Shown: positions 1 through 6,010 of the stretch, one piece after another
Layout: every line of letters starts with the position of its first letter
Position numbering within the stretch: the stretch's first letter is position 1
Source: Opitutaceae bacterium
Lineage (GTDB): Bacteria > Verrucomicrobiota > Verrucomicrobiia > Opitutales > Opitutaceae
Assembly: GCA_031254955.1 (NCBI GenBank)
Contig: JAIRTK010000216.1
Location: forward strand, 1-10,920
Direction: 5' to 3'
Length of the DNA stretch: 10,920 nt
Translations under genes and position numbers: made by a program
The notes under the pieces: model-generated
What the model was told of the DNA's origin: nothing
Seen by the model: the letters and a program-made list of their open reading frames with translations, nothing else
The model's database searches: none

Positions 1-1
1 T

Positions 2-52
2 GGGGGAGGAGGGAGGTGGGAGGTGGGAGAGAAGCGGGAGGAGGGTGTGGGG
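2..52 (+). repeat. G-run tract, G-quadruplex-capable
   Basis: Seven runs of three or more G occur at 2-6, 11-13, 18-20, 25-27, 36-38, 43-45 and 49-52. The first four are separated by exactly four bases each, so 2-27 fits the usual four-run quadruplex pattern with short loops. The whole stretch is almost pure purine on the plus strand. No gene begins beside it, and whether it continues upstream cannot be seen. Folding is an inference from the pattern only. Confidence 0.55.
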
Positions 53-126
53 ATTATATGCAAGTTGATATATACTTTTCCAATCAGACTTAGAGCATCT
101 ATTAAAAAGAAAAATCGAGGGGGGGG

Positions 127-267
127 CTGTTGTGACATAGAGGACACAAATCTCCGATACAGAGGACACAGAGCGTTGATGCGGAAAACACAGAGAAAAA
201 AGACCTGTTCAGGCAGGGGCTTCGTGGTCTCTGCGGGTTGCGTTCTGTGTCCTCTGTGTCACAACAG
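127..267. repeat. imperfect inverted repeat, 22-base arms
   Basis: The arm at 127-148 matches the reverse complement of 246-267 at 21 of 22 positions, with 97 bases between. The arms carry the word GAGGACACA, and related words (acagaggacacagag, aacacagagaaa) recur as direct repeats just inside the left arm. A smaller hairpin, cctg-tt-cagg, lies inside near 204-213. The layout resembles the other palindromic elements in this window, though the arm sequence differs. It could form a cruciform or a long transcript hairpin. No coding capacity or target-site duplication was recognised. Confidence 0.75.
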
Positions 268-331
268 ACCTCATTGGTCTTTTTGCGTCTTTGCGTGGGT
301 TGTTTTGTTAGGCACTCTTATGGACGAGGTT

Positions 332-434
332 ACGCGCTGCTTGCGTAGCGCAGGCTGTCAGGCTTCTCGCTTCGCTCGGAACTCAACCTGCTGACGGGCC
401 GATGGCCCGCCCTGAAGCAGACTTGGAAGTCTGC
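332..434. repeat. chain of three short hairpins
   Basis: Three compact inverted repeats follow one another: gcgct...agcgc at 332-349, gacgggcc-gat-ggcccgcc (imperfect at the ends) at about 394-412, and gcagactt-gg-aagtctgc at about 417-434, whose arms are perfect over 8 bases. They look like parts of a dispersed intergenic repeat. None is followed by a T tract, so they are not obvious rho-independent terminators on the plus strand. Confidence 0.6.
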
Positions 435-533
435 GTTACGACAGAGGCGGCGCGTGACTTCAGTTATACTCTATGGGGCGCTTTTATGGAATGCTTCTAT
501 GAAGAGCTTTTTTGGGGGCGCCTTTATGGAGTG

Positions 534-569
534 CGGTGGCAGAGGGCGCGAAGCGCCCGGTGACGCCGC
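534..569. repeat. GC-rich hairpin repeat
   Basis: A perfect core stem gggcgc-gaa-gcgccc lies at 544-558, and the flanks gcggtggca and tgacgccgc (534-542 and 561-569) extend it with one or two non-Watson-Crick pairs. It is not followed by a T run on either strand, so it is better described as a palindromic repeat unit than as a terminator. It lies downstream of the minus-strand regulator gene and could stabilise or end that transcript; this is inferred. Confidence 0.6.
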
Positions 570-642
570 CTTTGGCCATTGTTTGAAGCGACTTGGATTT
601 TGCATCACGGCGAAAACCGGGTTGGCGAACATGTAGTTTATT

Positions 643-799
643 ATCATGCCGCCTTGGTCGCGGCTCTTCGCGTTATTCGCGGCTGACGCTCTTGTCGGCA
701 AAATCGGCTTCCCCCTCAGCCAGCTACTCGCGGCTCTTCGCAGCATTCGCGATTGGCGCATCATGCCGCCCTAGTCGCGGCTTTTCGCGTCATTCGCGG
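643..799. repeat. three copies of a short dispersed repeat
   Basis: The 40-base copies at 643-682 and 760-799 agree at 36 of 40 positions. A third, shorter copy of the core (tcgcggctcttcgc..attcgcg) lies at about 725-751. The last copy overlaps the 3' end of the minus-strand regulator gene and supplies its final residues and stop codon. Spacing is uneven and the copies diverge, so this is not a CRISPR array. Confidence 0.8.
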
Positions 800-1571
800 T
801 GGACGCCGGGCAGACCAAGGTTCGCACGCCGTGCCGGCGCAGCATCGCCGGGATGCCCGCGGGCGGGCGCTTGTCGGTGATGAGGGCGTCGAGCCGGCGC
901 GGATGCAGGGTGACGGCGGCGGAGCGACGGGCGAATTTGCCCGCGTCGAGCAGCAGGACGACACGGCGCGAGATGGCGGCGAGGGCGCGCTTGGCCTCGA
1001 TTTCAAGCGGGTTGGGGTCGCTGGGGCCGACTTCGCGGTCGAAGGCCGTCGCGCTGATGAAACACACGGAGGCGGCGAGCCGTCCGATTTCGCGGAGCGC
1101 GTCGGGGCCGGTCATGTTGCCGGAAACGGTGCTCAGCCAGCCGCCGATCACGCGCACCGCGAGCGCGGGGCGGCGGAGCCGCAGGCGCTGCGCGACGGGC
1201 AGGCTGTTGGTCACGATGGAGACCTGGGATTCCGGGAGGTGGTCGATGATGGCGGCGACGGTCGTGCCGCCTTCAAGCGCGACGGTGTCGCCGGCGCGGA
1301 CAAACTCCCGCACGGCGCGCGCGGCGATGCGTTGTTTCGCCGCCGCCGCCGCGTCGCTTTTCATCTCGAAGTCCGGCTCGCCGGCGGCCAGCGCCGCCGG
1401 GCGCGCGCCGCCGCGCTCGCGGCGCAACAGGCCAAGCTCCTCCAGCAGGCGCAGGTCGCGCCACACGGTCATGGCGGTGACGCCCAGCTCGCGGCGCAAG
1501 GCGGACGCGGCGACGCGGCCCCGGTCGCGAAGCAGGGAGAGGATGCGCTGGTGGCGGGTCGAGGCGGGCAT
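771..1571 (-). CDS. DeoR-family sugar-responsive transcriptional regulator
   Basis: The protein has 266 residues, a usual length for DeoR repressors. Residues about 1-55 form the DeoR winged helix-turn-helix: QRILSLLRDRG, then VTAMTVWRDLRLLEELGLLRR and a GG turn, matching the family pattern TxxRDLxxLxxxGxxxRxxGG, although the usual RRDL reads WRDL. Residues about 75-240 are the sugar-phosphate sensor domain, with EGGTT near 100-104, VTNSLPVA near 120-127, VIGGWLS, VLLLDAGKF and ALITDKRPP. Family members usually repress sugar genes and are released by a phosphorylated sugar. The gene diverges from the kinase with 74 bases between the start codons, so control of itself and the kinase is likely. 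The last ten residues and the TAG stop lie in a dispersed repeat. No Shine-Dalgarno precedes the ATG. Confidence 0.93.
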   Translation of the reverse strand: MPASTRHQRILSLLRDRGRVAASALRRELGVTAMTVWRDLRLLEELGLLRRERGGARPAALAAGEPDFEMKSDAAAAAKQRIAARAVREFVRAGDTVALEGGTTVAAIIDHLPESQVSIVTNSLPVAQRLRLRRPALAVRVIGGWLSTVSGNMTGPDALREIGRLAASVCFISATAFDREVGPSDPNPLEIEAKRALAAISRRVVLLLDAGKFARRSAAVTLHPRRLDALITDKRPPAGIPAMLRRHGVRTLVCPASTANDAKSRD

Positions 1572-1605
1572 GTTATATTGGGCGGTAAATGTTATAAAAT
1601 GTTAT
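1570..1605 (+). promoter_or_regulatory. three phased ATGTTAT boxes, likely DeoR operator
   Basis: The heptamer ATGTTAT occurs at 1570-1576, 1589-1595 and 1599-1605, with start-to-start distances of 19 and 10 bases, about two and one helical turns, so all three face the same side of the DNA. The first overlaps the start codon of the regulator gene. This AT-rich island sits in an otherwise very GC-rich region, and TATAAAAT-like sequence here could serve as a -10 element. DeoR-family proteins often bind repeated TGTTA-type boxes. Operator function is inferred from position, repetition and phasing. Confidence 0.65.
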
Positions 1606-1638
1606 TTCGCTCGCCTTGCCGGTCCCGGCAAGCGAAAT
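1604..1638 (+). promoter_or_regulatory. leader hairpin before the kinase start codon
   Basis: ATTTCGC at 1604-1610 can pair with GCGAAAT at 1632-1638, and TTGCCG at 1616-1621 with CGGCAA at 1626-1631 around a GTCC loop, leaving a five-base bulge (1611-1615). The structure ends seven bases before the ATG at 1646, and covers the place where a ribosome site would be. It has no following T tract, so it is not a terminator. It may modulate translation or RNA stability. The first arm overlaps the third ATGTTAT box. Confidence 0.5.
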
Positions 1639-1645
1639 CCCCGGC

Positions 1646-2626
1646 ATGTCCTGGTATCTCGGCATTGATGGCGGGGGAACGCGCACGCGCGCGGTGGTCG
1701 TGTCGTCCGATGGCGTCGCCGCCGGCGCGGGCGGGGCGGGTCCGTCGAATTATCACAACACCGGCATGGAGACCGCGGCGCGGAACCTGCGCGCCGCGGC
1801 GGACGCGGCCTGGGCGGACGCCGGCCTGAAGGCGCGCCCGGCGGAGCACGCGTTTCTCGGGTGCGCCGGCGTGAAGGCGCGCGGCGACATGCTGCGCGTG
1901 CGCGCGGCGGCGGAGTCGGCGGGGCTGGCGCCCGCCGGCGCGGTCACGGTGATGAATGATTTATACAACGCCCACGCGGGCGGGCTTCGGGGCGAGGCCG
2001 GGGTGGCGCTCATCGCGGGCACGGGGACAAACTGCCTCGGCATCGACCGCGCGGGCGGGGCCTTCATGTGCGGCGGCTGGGGCTGGCTGCTTGACGACGA
2101 GGGCGGGGCGTTCGGCCTCGCGCTCAACGCGTTGCGGACGGCGGCGCGAGTGGCCGACAAGCGGGCGGCGGACACGCGCCTGCTGCCTGCCGCGATGGCG
2201 TTTCTGGGGCTTTCCGAGCCGGACGACATGCTGGCGCGCTTCTACGCGCAGCCGTGGACGCCGGCGGAGATCGCCGCCTTCGCGCCGGTGGTCACGCGCC
2301 TGGCGTCCGAGGGCGACGCGACCGCGCACCGCCTGCTCGTGGCGGGCGCGCGCGCGCTGGCGGGCCTGGTGGCGGGCGCGAGCCGGGCGCTGGTGTTTCC
2401 GCGCGGCCCGCAGGTCGTGCTGCTCGGAAGCTGCGCGCGGGGCGGCGCCCCCTATCAGCCGCTCATCGAGGCGGAAATCCGCAAGCTCTGCCCGTCGGCC
2501 CGCATCGTCGAACCCAAGGGCGGCACGTTGCACGGGGCGGCGCTCAACGCCCTCCGGGCGGGCGGCGTCATCCCGCCGCCGCCGCTGGATTTCTCAAAAA
2601 TAACCCAAAACGGGGAGGCGGCCTGA
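1646..2626 (+). CDS. BadF/BadG-family sugar kinase (N-acetylglucosamine kinase-like)
   Basis: The protein has 326 residues and the ASKHA kinase fold of the BadF/BadG/BcrA/BcrD family, which includes N-acetylglucosamine kinase. The phosphate-1 loop is IDGGGTRT (7-14), the likely catalytic aspartate is in MNDLYNAHAG (D105), phosphate-2 is AGTGTN (124-129), followed by GGWGWLLDDEGGAFGLA (143-159), and the C-terminal nucleotide-binding part has VVLLGSCARGG and GGTLHGAALNAL. It should phosphorylate a sugar with ATP in the cytoplasm; a hexosamine or glucose is likely but the substrate cannot be read from the sequence. I chose the ATG at 1646, which puts DGGGT at residue 8; a TTG at 1616 would add ten residues encoded by the leader hairpin. 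The tail PPPPLDFSKITQNGEAA lies beyond the fold. Codons end mostly in G, unlike the glycosidase genes downstream. No clear Shine-Dalgarno. Confidence 0.92.
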   Translation: MSWYLGIDGGGTRTRAVVVSSDGVAAGAGGAGPSNYHNTGMETAARNLRAAADAAWADAGLKARPAEHAFLGCAGVKARGDMLRVRAAAESAGLAPAGAVTVMNDLYNAHAGGLRGEAGVALIAGTGTNCLGIDRAGGAFMCGGWGWLLDDEGGAFGLALNALRTAARVADKRAADTRLLPAAMAFLGLSEPDDMLARFYAQPWTPAEIAAFAPVVTRLASEGDATAHRLLVAGARALAGLVAGASRALVFPRGPQVVLLGSCARGGAPYQPLIEAEIRKLCPSARIVEPKGGTLHGAALNALRAGGVIPPPPLDFSKITQNGEAA

Positions 2627-2762
2627 CCGCGCGCAACGCCCCCCTCTCTCTCGTCGCCACCGCGCAATCCACGCAGTTATCCGCATTGACCGGCCCGCGC
2701 CTCCCGACGCGCGCGCGGCCTCTCCGAAAAAAAACCAACAACCCGAAAAACCCAATCCCGCC
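2627..2762 (+). other. kinase-glycosidase spacer with GC hairpin
   Basis: This 136-base gap has no gene. An imperfect GC-rich inverted repeat (ggcccgcgc at 2692-2700 against gcgcgcgcggcc at 2709-2720) is followed by an A-rich, not T-rich, stretch (2727-2755), so it does not look like a rho-independent terminator. It may be part of the leader of the next gene. The ATG at 2763 is preceded by A- and C-rich sequence with no Shine-Dalgarno. Confidence 0.4.
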
Positions 2763-5057
2763 ATGACTCCCCCATGCACCGCGCACCGCATCATCCTGAT
2801 GGCATTTTTTTCAGCCATCAGTCTTTCCGCCCCTCAACCCGTTTGCGCCGCCGCCGGCACGCCGCCGGACGCCGCCTGGACGCCGCCGCGCTCCGTTGAC
2901 TACCGCTTCGCGCCCGCCTGGCACCAGTCCCTCATCGGCCTGCCCGACGACACCTGCAAAACCCTCGTCGGCCCGCTCGGCCAGCTTCTCCTCGGATACG
3001 TCAACGACAGCGACGGCCAGCCGCTCTTCAACTTTCAACCGCGCCCGCGCCGCGGCTACCTCGCCACCGCGCATTTTCTCGCCGACGAAAACCAGCGCTT
3101 CACCGGCCAGCGTCTGCATTCCGCGCGCGTTCCCGTCGTGATCACCACCGCGGTTTGCGCCGGACTCGACATCACGCAAGAGACATTCGCCAACGCCGCC
3201 GCCTTGTCCGCCAACGCCGATCCCGCCGCCGCCGGCGACCGCGAGGACATCATCCTCACCACCATCCGCAACCCCGCCGCCGCCGCTGTCACCATCCGCC
3301 CCGTCCTCGTCATCAACACCCGCCCGCCCTCCGGGAAAAAAGACGCGCCCGCCGCGCGGACCGCCGTCTCGGGCCGCGTCGCCACGCTGCCGGACGGCGC
3401 GCGCCTCGTCGCCTCGCTTGAGCCGGCGCGCGTCCGCCGCAACCTCTCCGCCTTCAAGACACTCGTCGAGTTCGCGCCGCTCACCCTCGCCCCAGGCGAA
3501 ACCCGCCGCGTCTTTGTTGTGCACGACAACGCCCGCCCCTCGCTCCTCGCCGACGCCCTCGCCACCACCACCAGCGCCACCACCACCGGCGCCGCCGTCG
3601 CCGCCGTTGCCGACCCCGCCGAACTGCGCGACCGCATGGTCGCCTTCTGGCAAAACCACCCCGGCATCCCCTACGGCCGCGTCACCGTGCCCGACCCCGA
3701 AATCCAAAACCTCATCGACGCCTCCCTGCGCGGCATCTGGCAGGCGCGCGAAATCAAGGACGGCAAATTCTGCTTCCAAGTCGGCCCCACCTGCTATCGC
3801 GGCCTCTGGATCGCCGACGGCGCCACCCTCCTCGAAACCGCCACCCTGTTCGACCGCGCCGCCGACGCCCGCGACGGCGTCATGCACACGCTCTCCCGGC
3901 AGCAACCCGACGGCAGCTTCGAAGTCATCAAAAAATTCTGGAAAGAAAACGGCCTCGTCCTCTGGACCTGCGTCCGCCACGCGCGCCTCTCGCAGGACAA
4001 AGCCTGGCTCGAATCCGTCTGGCCTCGCCTCCAGAAAACCGCCGCCATCATCAAAAAACTCCGCGCCGACACGCTCGCCAACGACACGCCGCTCGACGAC
4101 GGCCTCATCCCGCCCGGCTTCATTGACGGCGGCCTGACCGGACGGGAGCACACCGGCGACCGCGACAAACAAGCCCCCGAATACTCCAACATTTACTGGA
4201 ACCTCGCCGGCCTCAAAGCCCTCGCCTCCGCCGCGCGCTGGCTCGGCAAAAACGACGAAGCCGCCGCGCTCGAAGCCGACTATGACGACTTCTTCGCCGC
4301 CTTCCAAAAAGCCGCGCGACGCGACCTCGCCGTTGACGACTTTGGCAACCGCTACCTGCCGACCGTGATGACACCGGAATGGCGCGACCCGCTCCCGCAA
4401 CGCGCGCAATGGGCGTTTTGCCAAGCCGTGTATCCCGGCCAGATTTTCTCCCCGGACGATCCCGTCGCCAACGGCACGCTCGCCATGCTCCACACCACGC
4501 TGCACCAAGGCATGGTCATGGGCACCGGCTGGATCGACTACGGCATCTGGGCCTACTTCGCCGGCTTCTACGGACACGCCTGCCTCTGGACCGGCGAACC
4601 CGGACGCGCCGCCGACGCACTCTACGCCTTCGCCAACCACGCCTCGCCGCTCTACGCCTGGCGCGAGGAACACCCGCCGCGCGACTACCAGCCCGACCTC
4701 TACATCGGCGACATGCCGCACAACTGGGCCAGCGCGCTTTTCGCCGAACTCGCCGTCCACCTCGTCGCCCTCGACCGCGGCGACGAACTGCACCTCCTTG
4801 AAGGCATCCCCGCCGAATGGCTCCGCCCCGGCATGGAAACGCGCCTCGACCGCATCGCCACGCCCTTCGGCCCACTCACGCTCGCCCTGCGCGTCAACGC
4901 CGCCGGCGACACCGCCGCGCTGACCGTCGCCCCGCTCGCCGACACATCCTGCAAGGCCCTCGTCGTCCACGCCCCCGCGCGCCCCGGCGCCCCCGCGCCC
5001 CCGCCCGTCCGCCTCGACCCCCGCCGCGCCAACACGCTCCCGCTCCCGCTGCGCTGA
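2763..5057 (+). CDS. secreted (alpha/alpha)6-barrel glycosidase, family unassigned
   Basis: The protein has 764 residues. A signal peptide is visible: HR at 8-9, hydrophobic IILMAFFSAISLS at 10-22, and likely cleavage around VCA-AAG (27-32). Residues about 45-285 read as an N-terminal beta-sandwich. Residues about 300-670 have the helical-hairpin layout of six-hairpin glycosidases, with aromatic and acidic motifs RGLWIADGATLLETATLF (346-363), QQPDGSFEVI, FWKENGLVLW (392-401), EYSNIYWNLAGLKALASAA, GTGWIDYGIWAYFAGF (587-602) and MPHNWASALFAE (651-662). A small C-terminal beta region follows. It should hydrolyse a glycan outside the cytoplasm. D352, E395 and D592 are candidate active-site acids, but I cannot assign a GH family or substrate. 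It lies 136 bases after the kinase and 20 before the isomerase, so it is probably co-transcribed at least with the latter. Codons strongly favour C-ending (and GAA, AAA) forms. Confidence 0.85.
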   Translation: MTPPCTAHRIILMAFFSAISLSAPQPVCAAAGTPPDAAWTPPRSVDYRFAPAWHQSLIGLPDDTCKTLVGPLGQLLLGYVNDSDGQPLFNFQPRPRRGYLATAHFLADENQRFTGQRLHSARVPVVITTAVCAGLDITQETFANAAALSANADPAAAGDREDIILTTIRNPAAAAVTIRPVLVINTRPPSGKKDAPAARTAVSGRVATLPDGARLVASLEPARVRRNLSAFKTLVEFAPLTLAPGETRRVFVVHDNARPSLLADALATTTSATTTGAAVAAVADPAELRDRMVAFWQNHPGIPYGRVTVPDPEIQNLIDASLRGIWQAREIKDGKFCFQVGPTCYRGLWIADGATLLETATLFDRAADARDGVMHTLSRQQPDGSFEVIKKFWKENGLVLWTCVRHARLSQDKAWLESVWPRLQKTAAIIKKLRADTLANDTPLDDGLIPPGFIDGGLTGREHTGDRDKQAPEYSNIYWNLAGLKALASAARWLGKNDEAAALEADYDDFFAAFQKAARRDLAVDDFGNRYLPTVMTPEWRDPLPQRAQWAFCQAVYPGQIFSPDDPVANGTLAMLHTTLHQGMVMGTGWIDYGIWAYFAGFYGHACLWTGEPGRAADALYAFANHASPLYAWREEHPPRDYQPDLYIGDMPHNWASALFAELAVHLVALDRGDELHLLEGIPAEWLRPGMETRLDRIATPFGPLTLALRVNAAGDTAALTVAPLADTSCKALVVHAPARPGAPAPPPVRLDPRRANTLPLPLR

Positions 5058-5077
5058 ACCTTCCCAACAAAACCACC

Positions 5078-5710
5078 ATGACAACCGGCAACACCAACCA
5101 CCCACCGCCGCCATGCCCGCTCGCCTCAATTGCGCGCGACGACCTGTTTGTCCGCTACACGCTCGAATCGGCGCGACTCGGAAACCGCCCGATGGCCGAG
5201 CGGCGGCTGGCCGACCTGCGCGGCTGCTTCGCGGACGAAGCCGCGTTCGAGGCGGCGCTCGCGCGGGGCAATCCGCTTTTATACTCGGTAAGCTCGGTCG
5301 AGCCGGCGTCCGGCGACGGCCAGTTGCACTACGGGCTGGGCATTTTGCAGCCGGGAAAAATCGGCGCGGAATATTATATGACAAAAGGCCATGTGCACGC
5401 GCACCGCCCCGCCGCCGAAATATACATCGGACTCGCGGGCGAAGGCGCGATGCTGCTGGAGGACGAAGCCTCGGGTGAAAGCCGCCTGGTGCCGCTGACG
5501 GCGCATTCGGTGGTGTATGTGCCCGGCCGCACCGCGCACCGCACGGTGAACACCGGCGCCGCGCCGCTTGTGTACATCGGCGTCTACCCGTCCAACGCCG
5601 GGCACGACTACGCGCCCGTGGCCAGAAACAATTTCCGCCAAGCCGTCATCGAGCGCGACGGCAAACCCGTGCCCGTCCCGCGCTCGCGACTCCAGGGGAC
5701 TTCTAAATAA
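5078..5710 (+). CDS. cupin-type glucose-6-phosphate isomerase
   Basis: The protein has 210 residues and matches the archaeal-type phosphoglucose isomerase cupin family (PF06560), which interconverts glucose 6-phosphate and fructose 6-phosphate with a bound metal in the cytoplasm. The metal site is complete: KGHVHAHRPAAEIY supplies H105, H107 and E114, and VPGRTAHRTVN supplies H154. The spacing is almost that of the Pyrococcus furiosus enzyme. NAGHDY near 173-178 is also typical. About 20 extra N-terminal residues precede the core. I chose the ATG at 5078 because the open frame upstream is only the glycosidase gene read in another frame. It starts 20 bases after the glycosidase stop, indicating an operon. 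The last residues (GTSK) and the stop run through the left arm of an inverted repeat (5694-5704). No Shine-Dalgarno. Confidence 0.94.
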   Translation: MTTGNTNHPPPPCPLASIARDDLFVRYTLESARLGNRPMAERRLADLRGCFADEAAFEAALARGNPLLYSVSSVEPASGDGQLHYGLGILQPGKIGAEYYMTKGHVHAHRPAAEIYIGLAGEGAMLLEDEASGESRLVPLTAHSVVYVPGRTAHRTVNTGAAPLVYIGVYPSNAGHDYAPVARNNFRQAVIERDGKPVPVPRSRLQGTSK

Positions 5711-5880
5711 AAACCAGGCCAGCCGCGAAATCCGCGAAAACCCGCCAAATTTATAAAAAGCATTCTTTTTAATAACTGATCGCGCAACATCGGTTAATAA
5801 ATCATGCGCTTTTTCCGATTCATAGTTTGCGCCCTTTCGCGCCCTTTCGCGGTTAAAAACTGAATTTCCAGAAGTCCCCT
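5694..5880. repeat. 187-base imperfect palindromic element
   Basis: The ends AGGGGACTTCT (5694-5704) and AGAAGTCCCCT (5870-5880) are a perfect 11-base inverted repeat. Similarity continues inwards for roughly 60 bases: AAAT, an A- or T-rich patch, then CCGCGAAA words on the left (about 5723-5740) against TTTCGCGG on the right (5845-5852). The right arm carries two tandem copies of GCCCTTTCGC (5831-5850). The centre is AT-rich and contains a small AAAAAG-CATT-CTTTTT hairpin (5755-5770). The element overlaps the isomerase stop codon. It has no coding capacity and resembles a non-autonomous miniature element or large palindromic repeat. No clear target-site duplication was found. Confidence 0.72.
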
Positions 5881-6010
5881 TTGATTTTCGTCACCCCGTC
5901 CCTGTGGACGACGCACGCAGTTGAAAATCACAAATCCCCAAATCCCCCAAAAGCCCAAATTCCGAAATCACAAAAAAGAGCGCGACCCGCCGCCGCCGCC
6001 CGCACACCGC
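5711..6010 (+). other. intergenic region before the fusion gene
   Basis: These 300 bases hold no gene. Most of 5711-5880 is the palindromic element. Then come a small hairpin, cgtcc-ctgt-ggacg (5898-5911), and an A/C-rich stretch at 5925-5977 in which AAATCACAAA occurs twice and AAATCCCC-like words recur, resembling a simple dispersed repeat. A promoter for the fusion gene may lie here, but I cannot identify one with confidence. The distance suggests the fusion gene has its own transcript, or depends on read-through. Confidence 0.45.

Larger units (their letters stand above)
1..770. other. gene-free, repeat-rich intergenic region
   Basis: I see no convincing protein or RNA gene in these 770 bases. 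Short open frames exist but they run through hairpins and repeats and have no recognisable domain. In order it holds a G-run tract, an imperfect inverted repeat (127-267), a chain of small hairpins (332-349, 394-412, 417-434), three degenerate copies of a 'ggcgcttttatggaatgc'-like word (about 311-326, 477-495, 517-535), a GC hairpin (534-569), and the repeat copies at 643-682 and 725-751 that lead into the 3' end of the regulator gene. This mosaic looks like accumulated intergenic repeats. Confidence 0.7.

Noticed and set aside
23..394. 123-codon open frame in the left intergenic region
   Set aside because: It passes through the inverted repeat at 127-267 and a hairpin, and has no recognisable domain or coding-like composition.
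454..764. Small open frames on both strands (60 and 97 codons)
   Set aside because: They are made of the dispersed repeats and the GC hairpin at 534-569, and show no domain. A decayed gene fragment is kept only as a weak possibility under findings.
643..799. Possible CRISPR array
   Set aside because: Only three degenerate copies with unequal spacing and lengths, and no cas genes.
1616..1645. TTG start for the kinase giving ten extra residues
   Set aside because: The added residues are encoded by the leader hairpin, there is no ribosome site, and ATG 1646 gives the usual distance to the DGGGT loop.
753..1829. 358-codon plus-strand open frame over the regulator gene
   Set aside because: It lies opposite the DeoR gene and runs through the control region into the kinase in another frame, with a low-complexity Gly/Ala/Arg product. 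The DeoR reading has clear domains.
2692..2735. Rho-independent terminator between kinase and glycosidase
   Set aside because: The GC hairpin is followed by an A run, not a T run, on the coding strand, and the stem is imperfect.
2811..5384. 857-codon open frame on the minus strand, antisense to the glycosidase and isomerase
   Set aside because: Same cause: codons in register with the C-ending sense codons of the glycosidase. No motifs, and it crosses two well-supported genes.
5921..6010. TTG start for the fusion protein giving 30 extra residues
   Set aside because: The extension comes from an A/C-rich simple repeat and would place the signal peptide internally. ATG 6011 starts with a normal signal peptide.
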